From Hyphomicrobiales bacterium (lineage in GTDB: Bacteria > Pseudomonadota > Alphaproteobacteria > Rhizobiales > Afifellaceae): a stretch of 5,483 nucleotides of DNA. Shown piece after piece: positions 1-5,483 of this stretch. Position numbers and translations under genes: made by a program. Position 1 is the first letter of the stretch. Each line of letters opens with the position of its first letter. The notes below the pieces were generated by a model. The model was given only the letters and a program-made list of their open reading frames with translations. It was not told the origin of the DNA and did not search any database. The DNA lies in NCBI GenBank assembly GCA_013812985.1, contig JACCSN010000992.1, positions 1 through 5,483 on the forward strand. The letters are read 5' to 3'.

Positions 1-10
1 TTGCTGCTCC

Positions 11-1465
11 TCAGCTGCGGATGCGGGTGGTGAACCAGCGCGTCAGGCGGTTCCAGATGTCGGCCTTGCCGACCGCGTCCTCCACGCCGTGGTCCAGATT
101 GGGATTGTCGTTGATCTCGATGATATAAACGCCCTCTGCCGTCTCTTTCAGATCGACGCCGTAGAGGCCGTCGCCGATGAGGTTGGCCGAGCGGACGCCC
201 GCATCGAGCACCTCGGTCGGCACCTTGTCGATCGAGAATGTGCGGAAGCCGCCTTCTTCCGTGGTGCCGTCAGCGCGGTGATTGACGATCTGCCAGTGCT
301 TCTTCGCCATGCCGTATTGGCAGACGAACAGCGGCTGACCCGCAAGCACGCCGACGCGCCAGTCGAACTTGGTCGGCACGAAGCGCTGCGCCAGCAGGAT
401 GTCTGTCTCCTTGAAGAATTCGGTGACCGTGGCTTTCAGCTCGTCGGACGTTTCCGCCTTGCGCACGCCCCGGCTGAAAGACCCGTCGGGAATCTTCACC
501 ACGACTGGGAAGCCGAGCGTGTCGGCGACGCGCTCGATATCGGCGGGATCCTGGATGACGATGGTCTCGGGCATGGGCAGCCCGGCATGGGTGAGGCGCT
601 CCCACAGATAAACCTTGTTGGTGCAGCGGATCATCGAGATCGGATCGTCGATAACCGGCATCCGTTCCATCACGGCGCGGCGGGCGAACCGGTAGGTGTG
701 GTTGCGGATCGACGTCGTTTCGCGGATGAACAGCCCATCGAAGTCCGTGAGCCGGTTGAGATCCTTGCGGGTGATCGGCTCGACTTCGACGCCGAGCGGC
801 GCGGCGAGCTTTGCCCAGTGCAGGAGCGTGTCGGGGGTGCTCGGGGGCAGCGCCTCCTTGGGGTCGTAAAGCACCGCGATCGAATGACGCGGCGAAGAGC
901 GTGGCTTCGGGGCGCGCCACTTGCGGGCCGTGTAGGCCTTCAGCGCCGAAGCGAAGAAGCTCTTCTGCTCCGAGGAGCAGCGCGAGATCGGTGTGAGCTC
1001 GATTTTTCTGATGAAACGCCAGTCGTCGCCGCGGAACGAGACGGTCAGGGCCGGCGCCCGGAACCAGTCGAAGACCAGTTGCGCGAAGCGGTCGAAGCCC
1101 GGCAGCTCGGCACGCCCGAACGCGACGAACAGGGTCTTGGGCGGCTCGCCTCCCAGCGCCTCGATCTCGCGGTTCAGGGATTGCTCGAGCTCGGGGATAG
1201 AGTGCTCGTAATGGCTGCGGCTTCGCAGATCAAGCATGGTTTCCACGCTCGGCAGCACGCGATGGCCGCGCGCCTCGGCAAGCAGCGCGCAATAATAGCC
1301 CTGCGTCTGGTAAGCGTAGGAGCGGGCGAGGATGAGGATCTTCTGCCGCGCGCCGGCGAACATGTAGGGGCGCGCGACGTAATCCTCCGACGAGATCACC
1401 ACATGCGGAAGGTCGCGCGCCACGACATCGCGGGGCTGATCGGCGACGAGGACCCAGCTGTCCAT
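11..1465 (-). CDS. RLAN-domain RimK-like ATP-grasp ligase
   Basis: This is a 484-residue cytoplasmic ligase. Residues 1 to about 155 match my recollection of the RLAN domain (RimK-like ATP-grasp N-terminal), including the stretch LARSYAYQTQGYY at 46-58 and the EARGHRVLPSVETMLDL region at 64-80. Residues about 195-475 form an ATP-grasp fold. Visible sites are K284, K324 with the flexible loop PDGSFSRGV (326-334), the FDWR segment (367-370), and the metal-binding set D438, E450 and N452 within EINDNPN. All catalytic positions look intact. RimK relatives join amino acids, often glutamate, to a carboxylate through an acyl phosphate. The substrate of this subfamily is not known to me. The ATG at 1465 is chosen because MDSWVLV fits the usual family start. 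The open frame runs on to 1681 but overlaps the acetyltransferase gene. The start lies 16 bases after that gene's stop and has no clear Shine-Dalgarno, so translational coupling is likely. The stop is TGA at 13-11. Confidence 0.9.
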   Translation of the reverse strand: MDSWVLVADQPRDVVARDLPHVVISSEDYVARPYMFAGARQKILILARSYAYQTQGYYCALLAEARGHRVLPSVETMLDLRSRSHYEHSIPELEQSLNREIEALGGEPPKTLFVAFGRAELPGFDRFAQLVFDWFRAPALTVSFRGDDWRFIRKIELTPISRCSSEQKSFFASALKAYTARKWRAPKPRSSPRHSIAVLYDPKEALPPSTPDTLLHWAKLAAPLGVEVEPITRKDLNRLTDFDGLFIRETTSIRNHTYRFARRAVMERMPVIDDPISMIRCTNKVYLWERLTHAGLPMPETIVIQDPADIERVADTLGFPVVVKIPDGSFSRGVRKAETSDELKATVTEFFKETDILLAQRFVPTKFDWRVGVLAGQPLFVCQYGMAKKHWQIVNHRADGTTEEGGFRTFSIDKVPTEVLDAGVRSANLIGDGLYGVDLKETAEGVYIIEINDNPNLDHGVEDAVGKADIWNRLTRWFTTRIRS

Positions 1466-1481
1466 GTTCAAGTGCGGCTGC

Positions 1482-2015
1482 TCACGCGGCGCGGCCCATT
1501 GCCGGAACTTGCATAGAGGCGGGGCTGCGCTCGCGGAAATCCCGCCCATAACGAAGCGCGGCCATCCCGTCCTCGTAATAATTCTCTTGCCGGGCGAGCT
1601 GGCTGTAGCCGGCCCGCTCGTAAAGCCGAACCGCTGGCTCGTTGTCGGTGCGGACCTCCAGGCGGAGGCGGCCGGCGCCACGCGCTTCCGCGGCGGCCTC
1701 GGCCGCGGAGAGGAGCTTCAGCCCAAGCCCGCCTCCCTGAGCCTCTGGCGCGACCGCAAGCGAATAAAGCCGCGCGGAGCGGCTGCCTCGGCGGGTCAGG
1801 ATGAGAACATAGCCAAGGAGAGCCTCGCCGGCATCGGCGACCAGGAGAGACGCCGAGGGGCTTTTCGCCAGAGCGGCGAAGCGTCTGCGAGTCAGGCGGT
1901 CGGACAAAAATGCCCGTCCCTCCAGCTCGACCAGAGCGGCGATGTCGGATGCTTGCGCCTCCCGGATGCTGACCTCAGCACCCCTCAGGGGGGACGGAAC
2001 ACCGTCTTCTGGCAT
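1482..2015 (-). CDS. GNAT-family N-acetyltransferase (RimI-like)
   Basis: A 177-residue acetyl-CoA-dependent acyltransferase. The fold begins near residue 15 (VSIREAQASDIAALVELE). Motif A is LYSLAVAPEAQGGGLG (about 83-98), with the acetyl-CoA pyrophosphate loop Q93-GG-G96-L-G98. Motif B covers about 122-140 (TDNEPAVRLYERAGYSQ), followed by NYYEDGMAALRYGRD. The NYYEDG ending is typical of RimI-type and RLAN-associated GNATs. The acceptor amine is unknown. It is the first gene of a minus-strand pair and directly precedes the RLAN-RimK ligase, a neighbourhood I recall as recurrent for that ligase family. In many relatives the GNAT is fused to a papain/C39-like peptidase. Here the protein ends soon after the GNAT fold, so that domain is absent. 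The ATG at 2015 is preferred: it has AAGGA about 11 bases upstream and leaves a normal short N-terminus. A TTG at 2072 would add 19 residues with no domain content. Confidence 0.85.
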   Translation of the reverse strand: MPEDGVPSPLRGAEVSIREAQASDIAALVELEGRAFLSDRLTRRRFAALAKSPSASLLVADAGEALLGYVLILTRRGSRSARLYSLAVAPEAQGGGLGLKLLSAAEAAAEARGAGRLRLEVRTDNEPAVRLYERAGYSQLARQENYYEDGMAALRYGRDFRERSPASMQVPAMGRAA

Positions 2016-2104
2016 ACGGGGAGTTGTCCTTCGGAGCTCGCGGCCTACGCCACGAGAAACCGGCGACGCCAAGGGAATTTGTGGTCTAATGGCCGATGCG
2101 CATC

Positions 2105-2130
2105 AAGAGAAAACCGCGCTCTCCGCGCGG
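2105..2130 (-). terminator. intrinsic-terminator-like hairpin in GNAT leader
   Basis: Read on the minus strand, CCGCGC pairs perfectly with GCGCGG across a five-base loop (2130-2114) and is followed at once by TTTTCTCTT (2113-2105). This is the shape of a rho-independent terminator acting leftward. It sits about 90 bases before the GNAT start, so it could attenuate the GNAT-ligase transcript, end a short leader or antisense RNA starting near oppA, or be accidental. In the plus direction no U-tract follows the stem. Confidence 0.4.
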
Positions 2131-2156
2131 GGCTCACTCCCGCTGTCGAAGGCCGA

Positions 2157-2185
2157 TTGTCGCGCCCGCAATGGCGCATTAGGCT
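2157..2185 (+). promoter_or_regulatory. oppA: weak candidate oppA promoter
   Basis: TTGTCG at 2157-2162 and TAGGCT at 2180-2185 are separated by 17 bases, the ideal sigma70 spacing, and would give a leader of about 40 bases before the oppA start. The -35 keeps TTG, but the -10 is poor. In GC-rich DNA such matches arise by chance, so this is only a candidate. A 5-bp inverted repeat (2162-2166 with 2173-2177) falls in the spacer. Confidence 0.22.
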
Positions 2186-2218
2186 GGTCATCAGTCGCCC
2201 TTTGGGCGGATCATGCAA

Positions 2219-2225
2219 CGGAGGT
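2219..2225 (+). promoter_or_regulatory. oppA: oppA ribosome binding site
   Basis: CGGAGGT lies six bases before the ATG at 2232. This near-consensus Shine-Dalgarno is the strongest in the window. It fixes the oppA start and argues against using the long upstream extension of the same reading frame. Strong initiation fits a highly produced periplasmic binding protein. Confidence 0.85.
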
Positions 2226-2231
2226 CCGTAC

Positions 2232-3815
2232 ATGTTGAAAACATTGACGAAACTGGCGGCCGGGGTCGCCCTGGCCGGGCTGCTGACGAGCAGCGCGCTG
2301 GCCCAGATGGTCTACAACCGCGGCAATTCCGCCGAACCGGAATCGCTCGACCCGCACAAGACGTCGACGGTCTACGAGGCGCATATCCTGCGAGATGTCT
2401 TCGAAGGCTTGATCATGCAGGATGCGAACGCCGACATCATTCCGGGCGCGGCCGAAAGCTGGACCGTCTCCGATGACGGGACGGTCTATACGTTCAAGAT
2501 CCGGCAGGATGCGAACTGGTCGAACGGTGATCCGGTCACGGCGGACGATTTCATCTACGCCTTCCAGCGGCTGCAGAACCCGGAAACGGCGGCCGAATAC
2601 GCCTCCATGCTCTACGTGGTGAAGGGCGCCGAGGAGGTCAACACCGGCAAGGGCAAGCCGGAGGACATGGGCCTCAAGGCGATCGACGCGAAGACGCTGG
2701 AAGTGACGCTGAAGGCGCCGACGCCGTATTTCCTGGAGATGCTGACGCATCAGTCGACCTACCCGGTGCACAAGGCCTCCATCGAGGCGCTCGGCGCCGA
2801 TTGGGTGAAGCCCGGCCAGATGGTGTCGAACGGCGCCTTCACGCTGACCGAATGGGTCCCGAACGATCACATCAAAATCGTCAAGAACCCAGGCTACCAT
2901 GACGCCGAGAACGTCAAGCTTGATGAAGTGAACTATTTTCCCACCGAGGACCGCTCCACCGCGATCAAGCGCTTCGAGGCGGGCGAGCTCGATTCCAACG
3001 ACGACATGCCGACCGAGCAGCTGGCCGATATTCGAACAAAGTTCGGCGAGCAGGTGCATATCGGGCCGTATCTCGGCACCTATTACTACTCGATCAAATG
3101 GGACAAGGAGCCGTGGAGCAACGTCAAGCTTCGCAACGCCATCTCCATGGCCATCGATCGCGACTTCCTGGCCGAGAAGGTCTGGACGAACTCGATGATT
3201 CCCGCATACGGCATGGTGCCTCCGGGCGTCGAGGGTTATGCGCCGGCCACGGCCGACTACGCCGAGATGTCTCAGATCGACCGTGAGGATGAGGCGGCCA
3301 AGATCCTTGCCGAGCTCGGCTATGGTCCCGACAAGCCGCTGAAGCTGGAGATACGCTACAATACTTCGGAGAACCACAAGAATACGGCTGTTGCGATCCA
3401 GGAACAGCTGAAGCCTCTCGGGATTGAAGTGTCGTTGCTGAACACCGACACCAAGACGCATTACGGCCATCTGGAGCAGAAAGGCGACTTCGACCTCGCC
3501 CGCGCCGGCTGGATCGCGGATTACAAGGATCCGGAATCCTTCCTCGGCATCTCGGTCGCCGCGAGCGGCCAGAACTACTCGAACTACAACAGCCCGGTCT
3601 ATGAGGACCTCATGAAGAAGGCTGCCGCTGCCGGCGGCAATGCTGAAGAACGCATGAAGCTCCTCGCTGAAGCCGAGAAGGTCCTGGTGGATGACATCGG
3701 CAACATGCCGCTGCTCTTCTACTCCTACCACAACCTGGTGTCGCCGAAGCTCTCCGGCTTCGAGGACAATGTCATGGACGTGCATCCCTCGCGCTTCATC
3801 TCCAAGCAGGGATAA
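2232..3815 (+). CDS. oppA: oligopeptide ABC transporter, periplasmic binding protein
   Basis: A 527-residue solute-binding protein of the SBP_bac_5 (OppA/DppA/MppA) family, close to the usual length of about 540. It captures peptides in the periplasm and delivers them to the OppBC channel. Residues 1-24 are a Sec signal peptide: K3 and K7, a hydrophobic core at 9-19, and cleavage expected after SALA. The mature protein opens with VYNRGNSAEPESLDPHKTS, typical of OppA. Other OppA hallmarks are the RNAISMAIDR helix (301-310) and AGWIADYKDPESFL (425-438). In Escherichia coli OppA the equivalent Asp (here D430) contacts the bound peptide's free amino group, which favours oligopeptides over sugars or nickel. 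There is no lipobox cysteine, so it should be soluble. It is first in an opp operon, with oppB starting 71 bases after its stop. The preferred peptide length or sequence cannot be read from the sequence. Confidence 0.95.
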   Translation: MLKTLTKLAAGVALAGLLTSSALAQMVYNRGNSAEPESLDPHKTSTVYEAHILRDVFEGLIMQDANADIIPGAAESWTVSDDGTVYTFKIRQDANWSNGDPVTADDFIYAFQRLQNPETAAEYASMLYVVKGAEEVNTGKGKPEDMGLKAIDAKTLEVTLKAPTPYFLEMLTHQSTYPVHKASIEALGADWVKPGQMVSNGAFTLTEWVPNDHIKIVKNPGYHDAENVKLDEVNYFPTEDRSTAIKRFEAGELDSNDDMPTEQLADIRTKFGEQVHIGPYLGTYYYSIKWDKEPWSNVKLRNAISMAIDRDFLAEKVWTNSMIPAYGMVPPGVEGYAPATADYAEMSQIDREDEAAKILAELGYGPDKPLKLEIRYNTSENHKNTAVAIQEQLKPLGIEVSLLNTDTKTHYGHLEQKGDFDLARAGWIADYKDPESFLGISVAASGQNYSNYNSPVYEDLMKKAAAAGGNAEERMKLLAEAEKVLVDDIGNMPLLFYSYHNLVSPKLSGFEDNVMDVHPSRFISKQG

Positions 3816-3833
3816 AGCTCGACAGGCTTCGTT

Positions 3834-3855
3834 CCCCGGCCGGTTCCGGTCGGGG
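3834..3855 (+). terminator. oppA-oppB intercistronic hairpin 1
   Basis: CCCCGGCCGG (3834-3843) faces CCGGTCGGGG (3846-3855), giving a nine-pair stem with one G-U pair and a four-base loop. It starts 18 bases after the oppA stop and no T-run follows. It is therefore more likely to block 3' exonucleases and stabilise oppA mRNA than to terminate fully. Confidence 0.55.
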
Positions 3856-3858
3856 GCG

Positions 3859-3876
3859 GGCCCTTCGGGCCTTATT
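3859..3876 (+). terminator. oppA-oppB intercistronic hairpin 2, weak terminator
   Basis: GGCCC (3859-3863) pairs with GGGCC (3867-3871) around TTC, followed by TTATT. The stem is short and the T-tract weak, so partial termination with read-through into oppB is the likely effect. It ends about 11 bases before the oppB GTG and could also hinder ribosome loading there. Confidence 0.4.
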
Positions 3877-3886
3877 CGGTCGGGCG

Positions 3887-4810
3887 GTGCTCCGATATGT
3901 GCTGAGGCGGTTCCTGACCGCCGTGCCGACGATCTTCGTGATCGTCACGATCTCGTTCTTCCTGATGCGCGTGGCGCCGGGGGGCCCGTTCAATCAGGAG
4001 CGCGGGCTCAACCCGACCGTCAAGGCCAATCTGGAGCGCGTCTATCACCTCGACGAGCCGCTCTGGAAACAATACCTCTTCTACCTGAACGACCTCGCGC
4101 ACGGCAATTTCGGCCCGAGCTACAATCTGCCGGATTTCACCGTGGCGGATCTCTTCCGCGTCGGCTTGCCGGTCTCGATCCAGCTCGGCTCTTCGGCGCT
4201 CATTCTCGCGCTTCTCGTGGGCGGCGTGCTCGGCATCGTCGCCGCGCTCAATCAGAACCGCGGCGGCGACTACGCCGTGATCGCCGCGGCGACGGTCGGG
4301 AGCACCGTGCCGACCTTTGTCATCGCGCCGCTCTACCAGCTCGTCTTCGCCCTGATGCTCGCGTGGGTTCCGGTCGCCGGCTGGGGCGGGGGAGGGATCG
4401 CCAACAAGATCGGGCCGGTGGTGACGCTGGCGCTGCCGCAGATCGCCATCGTGGCGCGGCTGATGCGCGGCTCGATGATCGAGGCGCTGCGCTCCCATCA
4501 CATCCGCACGGCGCGCGCGCTCGGGCTTTCGAGCTTCTCCATCGTCGTCAAGCATGCGCTGCGAAGCGCACTCCTGCCGATCGTCTCTTATGCCGGGCCT
4601 GCGGCGGCGGCGCTGCTCACCGGCTCCATCGTCGTGGAATCGATCTTCGCTATTCCCGGCGTCGGCCGCTACTTCGTCGATGCGGCGCTGAACCGCGACT
4701 ACACGCTGGTGATGGGCACGGTCGTGGTGATCGCCATCTTCATCATCGTGTTCAACCTCATCGTCGACCTGCTCTACGCCGTCATCGACCCCAGGGTGCG
4801 CTATGACTGA
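3887..4810 (+). CDS. oppB: oligopeptide ABC transporter permease OppB
   Basis: A 307-residue inner-membrane permease of the BPD_transp_1 family, almost exactly the length of E. coli OppB (306, from memory). It forms half of the transmembrane channel. The N-terminus LRYVLRRFLTAVPTIFVIV and the segment FFLMRVAPGGPF are family signatures. Predicted membrane spans lie near 10-29, 100-121, 134-160, 177-193, 230-252 and 277-300. The EAA loop that docks on the ATPase is at about 197-231 (EALRSHHIRTARALG, then ALLP), with G213 conserved, followed by PGVGRYFVDAALNRDY (257-272). The start is a GTG at 3887. It has no good Shine-Dalgarno and lies just after two hairpins, suggesting lower translation than oppA. 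The start choice rests on homology at the N-terminus. The TGA stop (4808-4810) overlaps a decoy ATG at 4803. Confidence 0.94.
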   Translation: MLRYVLRRFLTAVPTIFVIVTISFFLMRVAPGGPFNQERGLNPTVKANLERVYHLDEPLWKQYLFYLNDLAHGNFGPSYNLPDFTVADLFRVGLPVSIQLGSSALILALLVGGVLGIVAALNQNRGGDYAVIAAATVGSTVPTFVIAPLYQLVFALMLAWVPVAGWGGGGIANKIGPVVTLALPQIAIVARLMRGSMIEALRSHHIRTARALGLSSFSIVVKHALRSALLPIVSYAGPAAAALLTGSIVVESIFAIPGVGRYFVDAALNRDYTLVMGTVVVIAIFIIVFNLIVDLLYAVIDPRVRYD

Positions 4811-4827
4811 CGTGCGCCATGACTGAC
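4796..4827 (+). repeat. 16-bp tandem duplication at oppB-oppC junction
   Basis: GTGCGCTATGACTGAC (4796-4811) is followed directly by GTGCGCCATGACTGAC (4812-4827), matching at 15 of 16 bases. Each unit contains ATGACTGA, a start codon overlapping a stop. Removing one unit leaves both the OppB C-terminus (VRYD) and the OppC N-terminus (MTDVTDA) unchanged, and gives a conventional eight-base oppB/oppC overlap. It is therefore best read as a small slippage-type duplication. Confidence 0.85.
4803..4826 (+). other. seven-codon mini-ORF between oppB and oppC
   Basis: ATG at 4803 inside the end of oppB opens MTDVRHD and stops at TGA 4824-4826, five bases beyond the first base of the true oppC start (4819). 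The nearest Shine-Dalgarno-like sequence, AGGG at 4793-4796, is six bases from this decoy ATG and 22 bases from the oppC ATG. The mini-ORF may relay ribosomes to oppC by termination and restart. It is unlikely to encode a functional peptide. Confidence 0.35.
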
Positions 4828-5483
4828 GTGACGGACGCGCCGCTCGCGATCGACGCGGCGGTCGGCCGTTCGTTGTGGGCCGATGCCTGGATCAGGCTGA
4901 AGGCCAACAAGGCGGCGCTGTTCAGCGCCATCTATCTCGTCCTGATGACGATAGCCTGCGTGATCGGGCCCTCTCTCACCGGCCACGATTTCACGACGAT
5001 CTATCCGGATTATGTGCGCGTGCCGCCGAGCCTGTCGCCCTACCCCCAGGGCGACCAGATCGAAGGCGCGCTCGGCGATGCGCTGCGGCGCGCCCGCGTC
5101 GACCTCGTCTCCTGGAGCGACGAGGGCGACCGCATCGTCATGGAGGTCAGCTCGACGCGGCCGATCGACGAGCGGATCACGCGCTACCTTGAGCGCTCTA
5201 GCACCTTCGAGGACCCTCGGGTGGAAGGCAAAGGGGCGGACGGCCTGACTCTGACCATGTCGGCGGCGATCCAGCGCCTCCGCTTCCTGTTCGGGACGGA
5301 CAATTCCGGCCGCGATCTCCTGACGCGCACGCTCGCCGCCGGCCGCGTGTCGCTGGCGATCGGGGTGCTTGCCGGCTTCGTCGCGGTGGTCATCGGCGTG
5401 ATCTACGGGGCGGCCTCCGGCTATCTCGGCGGCAAGACCGACGAGATCATGATGCGCATCGTCGACGTGCTCTACTCGCTGCC
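4819..5483 (+). CDS. oppC: oligopeptide ABC transporter permease OppC, 3' truncated
   Basis: The first 221 codons plus two bases of the second channel permease; the window ends inside the gene. Residues 16-53 (GRSLWADAWIRLKANKAALF and the first membrane span at about 33-53) resemble the E. coli OppC N-terminus as I remember it. Residues 158-222 (FGTDNSGRDLLTR, GRVSLAIG, SGYLGGKTDEIMMRIVDVLYSLP) are the classic OppC/DppC permease entry, with spans from about 176-199 and beginning again near 211. Between them, residues about 59-150 are a hydrophilic periplasmic segment about 80 residues longer than in E. coli. The EAA ATPase-docking loop lies past the window. The start at 4819 is chosen because the ATG at 4803 runs into a stop after seven codons. 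It begins eight bases after the oppB stop and is probably translated by coupling. Confidence 0.9.
   Translation, partial: MTDVTDAPLAIDAAVGRSLWADAWIRLKANKAALFSAIYLVLMTIACVIGPSLTGHDFTTIYPDYVRVPPSLSPYPQGDQIEGALGDALRRARVDLVSWSDEGDRIVMEVSSTRPIDERITRYLERSSTFEDPRVEGKGADGLTLTMSAAIQRLRFLFGTDNSGRDLLTRTLAAGRVSLAIGVLAGFVAVVIGVIYGAASGYLGGKTDEIMMRIVDVLYSL

Larger units (their letters stand above)
2016..2231. promoter_or_regulatory. divergent intergenic region, GNAT and oppA
   Basis: These 216 bases separate the two divergent transcription units and must hold the promoters for both. I see no tRNA and no convincing small gene. Weak plus-strand sigma70-like candidates are TTGTCG (2157-2162), 17 bases, TAGGCT (2180-2185), and a TCTAAT -10-like hexamer at 2085-2090 with no good -35. 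The region also contains three short inverted repeats: 2114-2119 with 2125-2130, 2162-2166 with 2173-2177, and 2196-2200 with 2204-2208. None matches an operator or riboswitch that I recognise. The minus-strand promoter could not be placed. Confidence 0.5.

Noticed and set aside
89..1516. A 475-codon open frame on the plus strand
   Set aside because: It lies opposite the RLAN-RimK ligase, has the arginine/aspartate-rich composition of a shadow frame in GC-rich DNA, and shows no family motif.
1466..1681. N-terminal extension of the RLAN-RimK ligase by 72 codons
   Set aside because: It overlaps the GNAT gene in another frame and has no domain content. The family start matches MDSWVLV at 1465.
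2016..2072. TTG start at 2072 for the GNAT
   Set aside because: It adds 19 residues outside the fold with no supporting ribosome binding site. The ATG at 2015 is better placed.
2194..2209. Short hairpin CGCCC-TTT-GGGCG as an oppA riboswitch or operator
   Set aside because: It has only five base pairs, no T-tract and no aptamer-like surroundings, and is easily expected by chance at this GC content.
1464..2231. Upstream in-frame extension of oppA by 256 codons
   Set aside because: It would bury the signal peptide inside the protein and lies antisense to the GNAT gene. The strong Shine-Dalgarno at 2219-2225 fixes the start at 2232.
2211..3785. A 524-codon open frame on the minus strand
   Set aside because: It is antisense to oppA, which has a clear signal peptide, Shine-Dalgarno and family motifs. 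The antisense protein resembles nothing I recognise and is rich in R, V, D and H as expected for a shadow.
3691..4806. A 371-codon plus-strand frame overlapping the oppA end and oppB
   Set aside because: It is arginine/alanine-rich with no motif, and its frame is offset from the clearly recognisable OppA and OppB.
1..5483. CRISPR array, insertion sequence, tRNA, rRNA or attachment site
   Set aside because: I read both strands and saw no spaced direct repeats, transposase motifs, terminal inverted repeats or tRNA-like cloverleaf. The only tandem repeat is the 16-bp pair at the oppB-oppC junction.

Overview
The window reads as high-GC chromosomal DNA from an alphaproteobacterium, most likely Hyphomicrobiales/Rhizobiales-like. 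The reasons are strong G/C third-position bias, long shadow frames on both strands, and protein flavour. The order level is an inference that I could not test.

Two transcription units diverge from a roughly 216-base gap (2016-2231). Leftward, on the minus strand, a GNAT-family N-acetyltransferase (2015 to 1482) is followed 16 bases later by a two-domain ATP-grasp ligase (1465 to 11). The ligase carries an N-terminal RLAN domain and a RimK-like catalytic domain. As I recall the family descriptions, RLAN-RimK ligases recur next to GNAT enzymes, which are often fused to a papain/C39-like peptidase, and are thought to make or modify a peptide whose identity is unknown. Here the GNAT stands alone and no peptidase is visible in the window.

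Rightward, on the plus strand, is the start of an oligopeptide ABC importer in the classic order: oppA (periplasmic binding protein, complete), oppB (permease, complete) and oppC (permease, cut by the window end). oppD and oppF would be expected beyond 5483. The oppA-oppB gap holds two GC-rich hairpins of the kind that separate an abundant binding protein from scarcer permeases. The oppB-oppC junction carries a 16-base near-perfect tandem duplication. It shifts the working oppC start downstream and leaves a decoy ATG that opens a seven-codon mini-ORF. OppC also has about 80 extra residues between its first membrane segment and the conserved permease core.

The Opp proteins would capture peptides in the periplasm and pass them through the membrane. 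The ligase/acetyltransferase pair probably acts on a peptide or amino compound in the cytoplasm. Whether the divergent units share a function or only a promoter region cannot be decided from sequence. The least described part is the RLAN-RimK/GNAT pair. The rest is a recognisable importer with some unusual local details.
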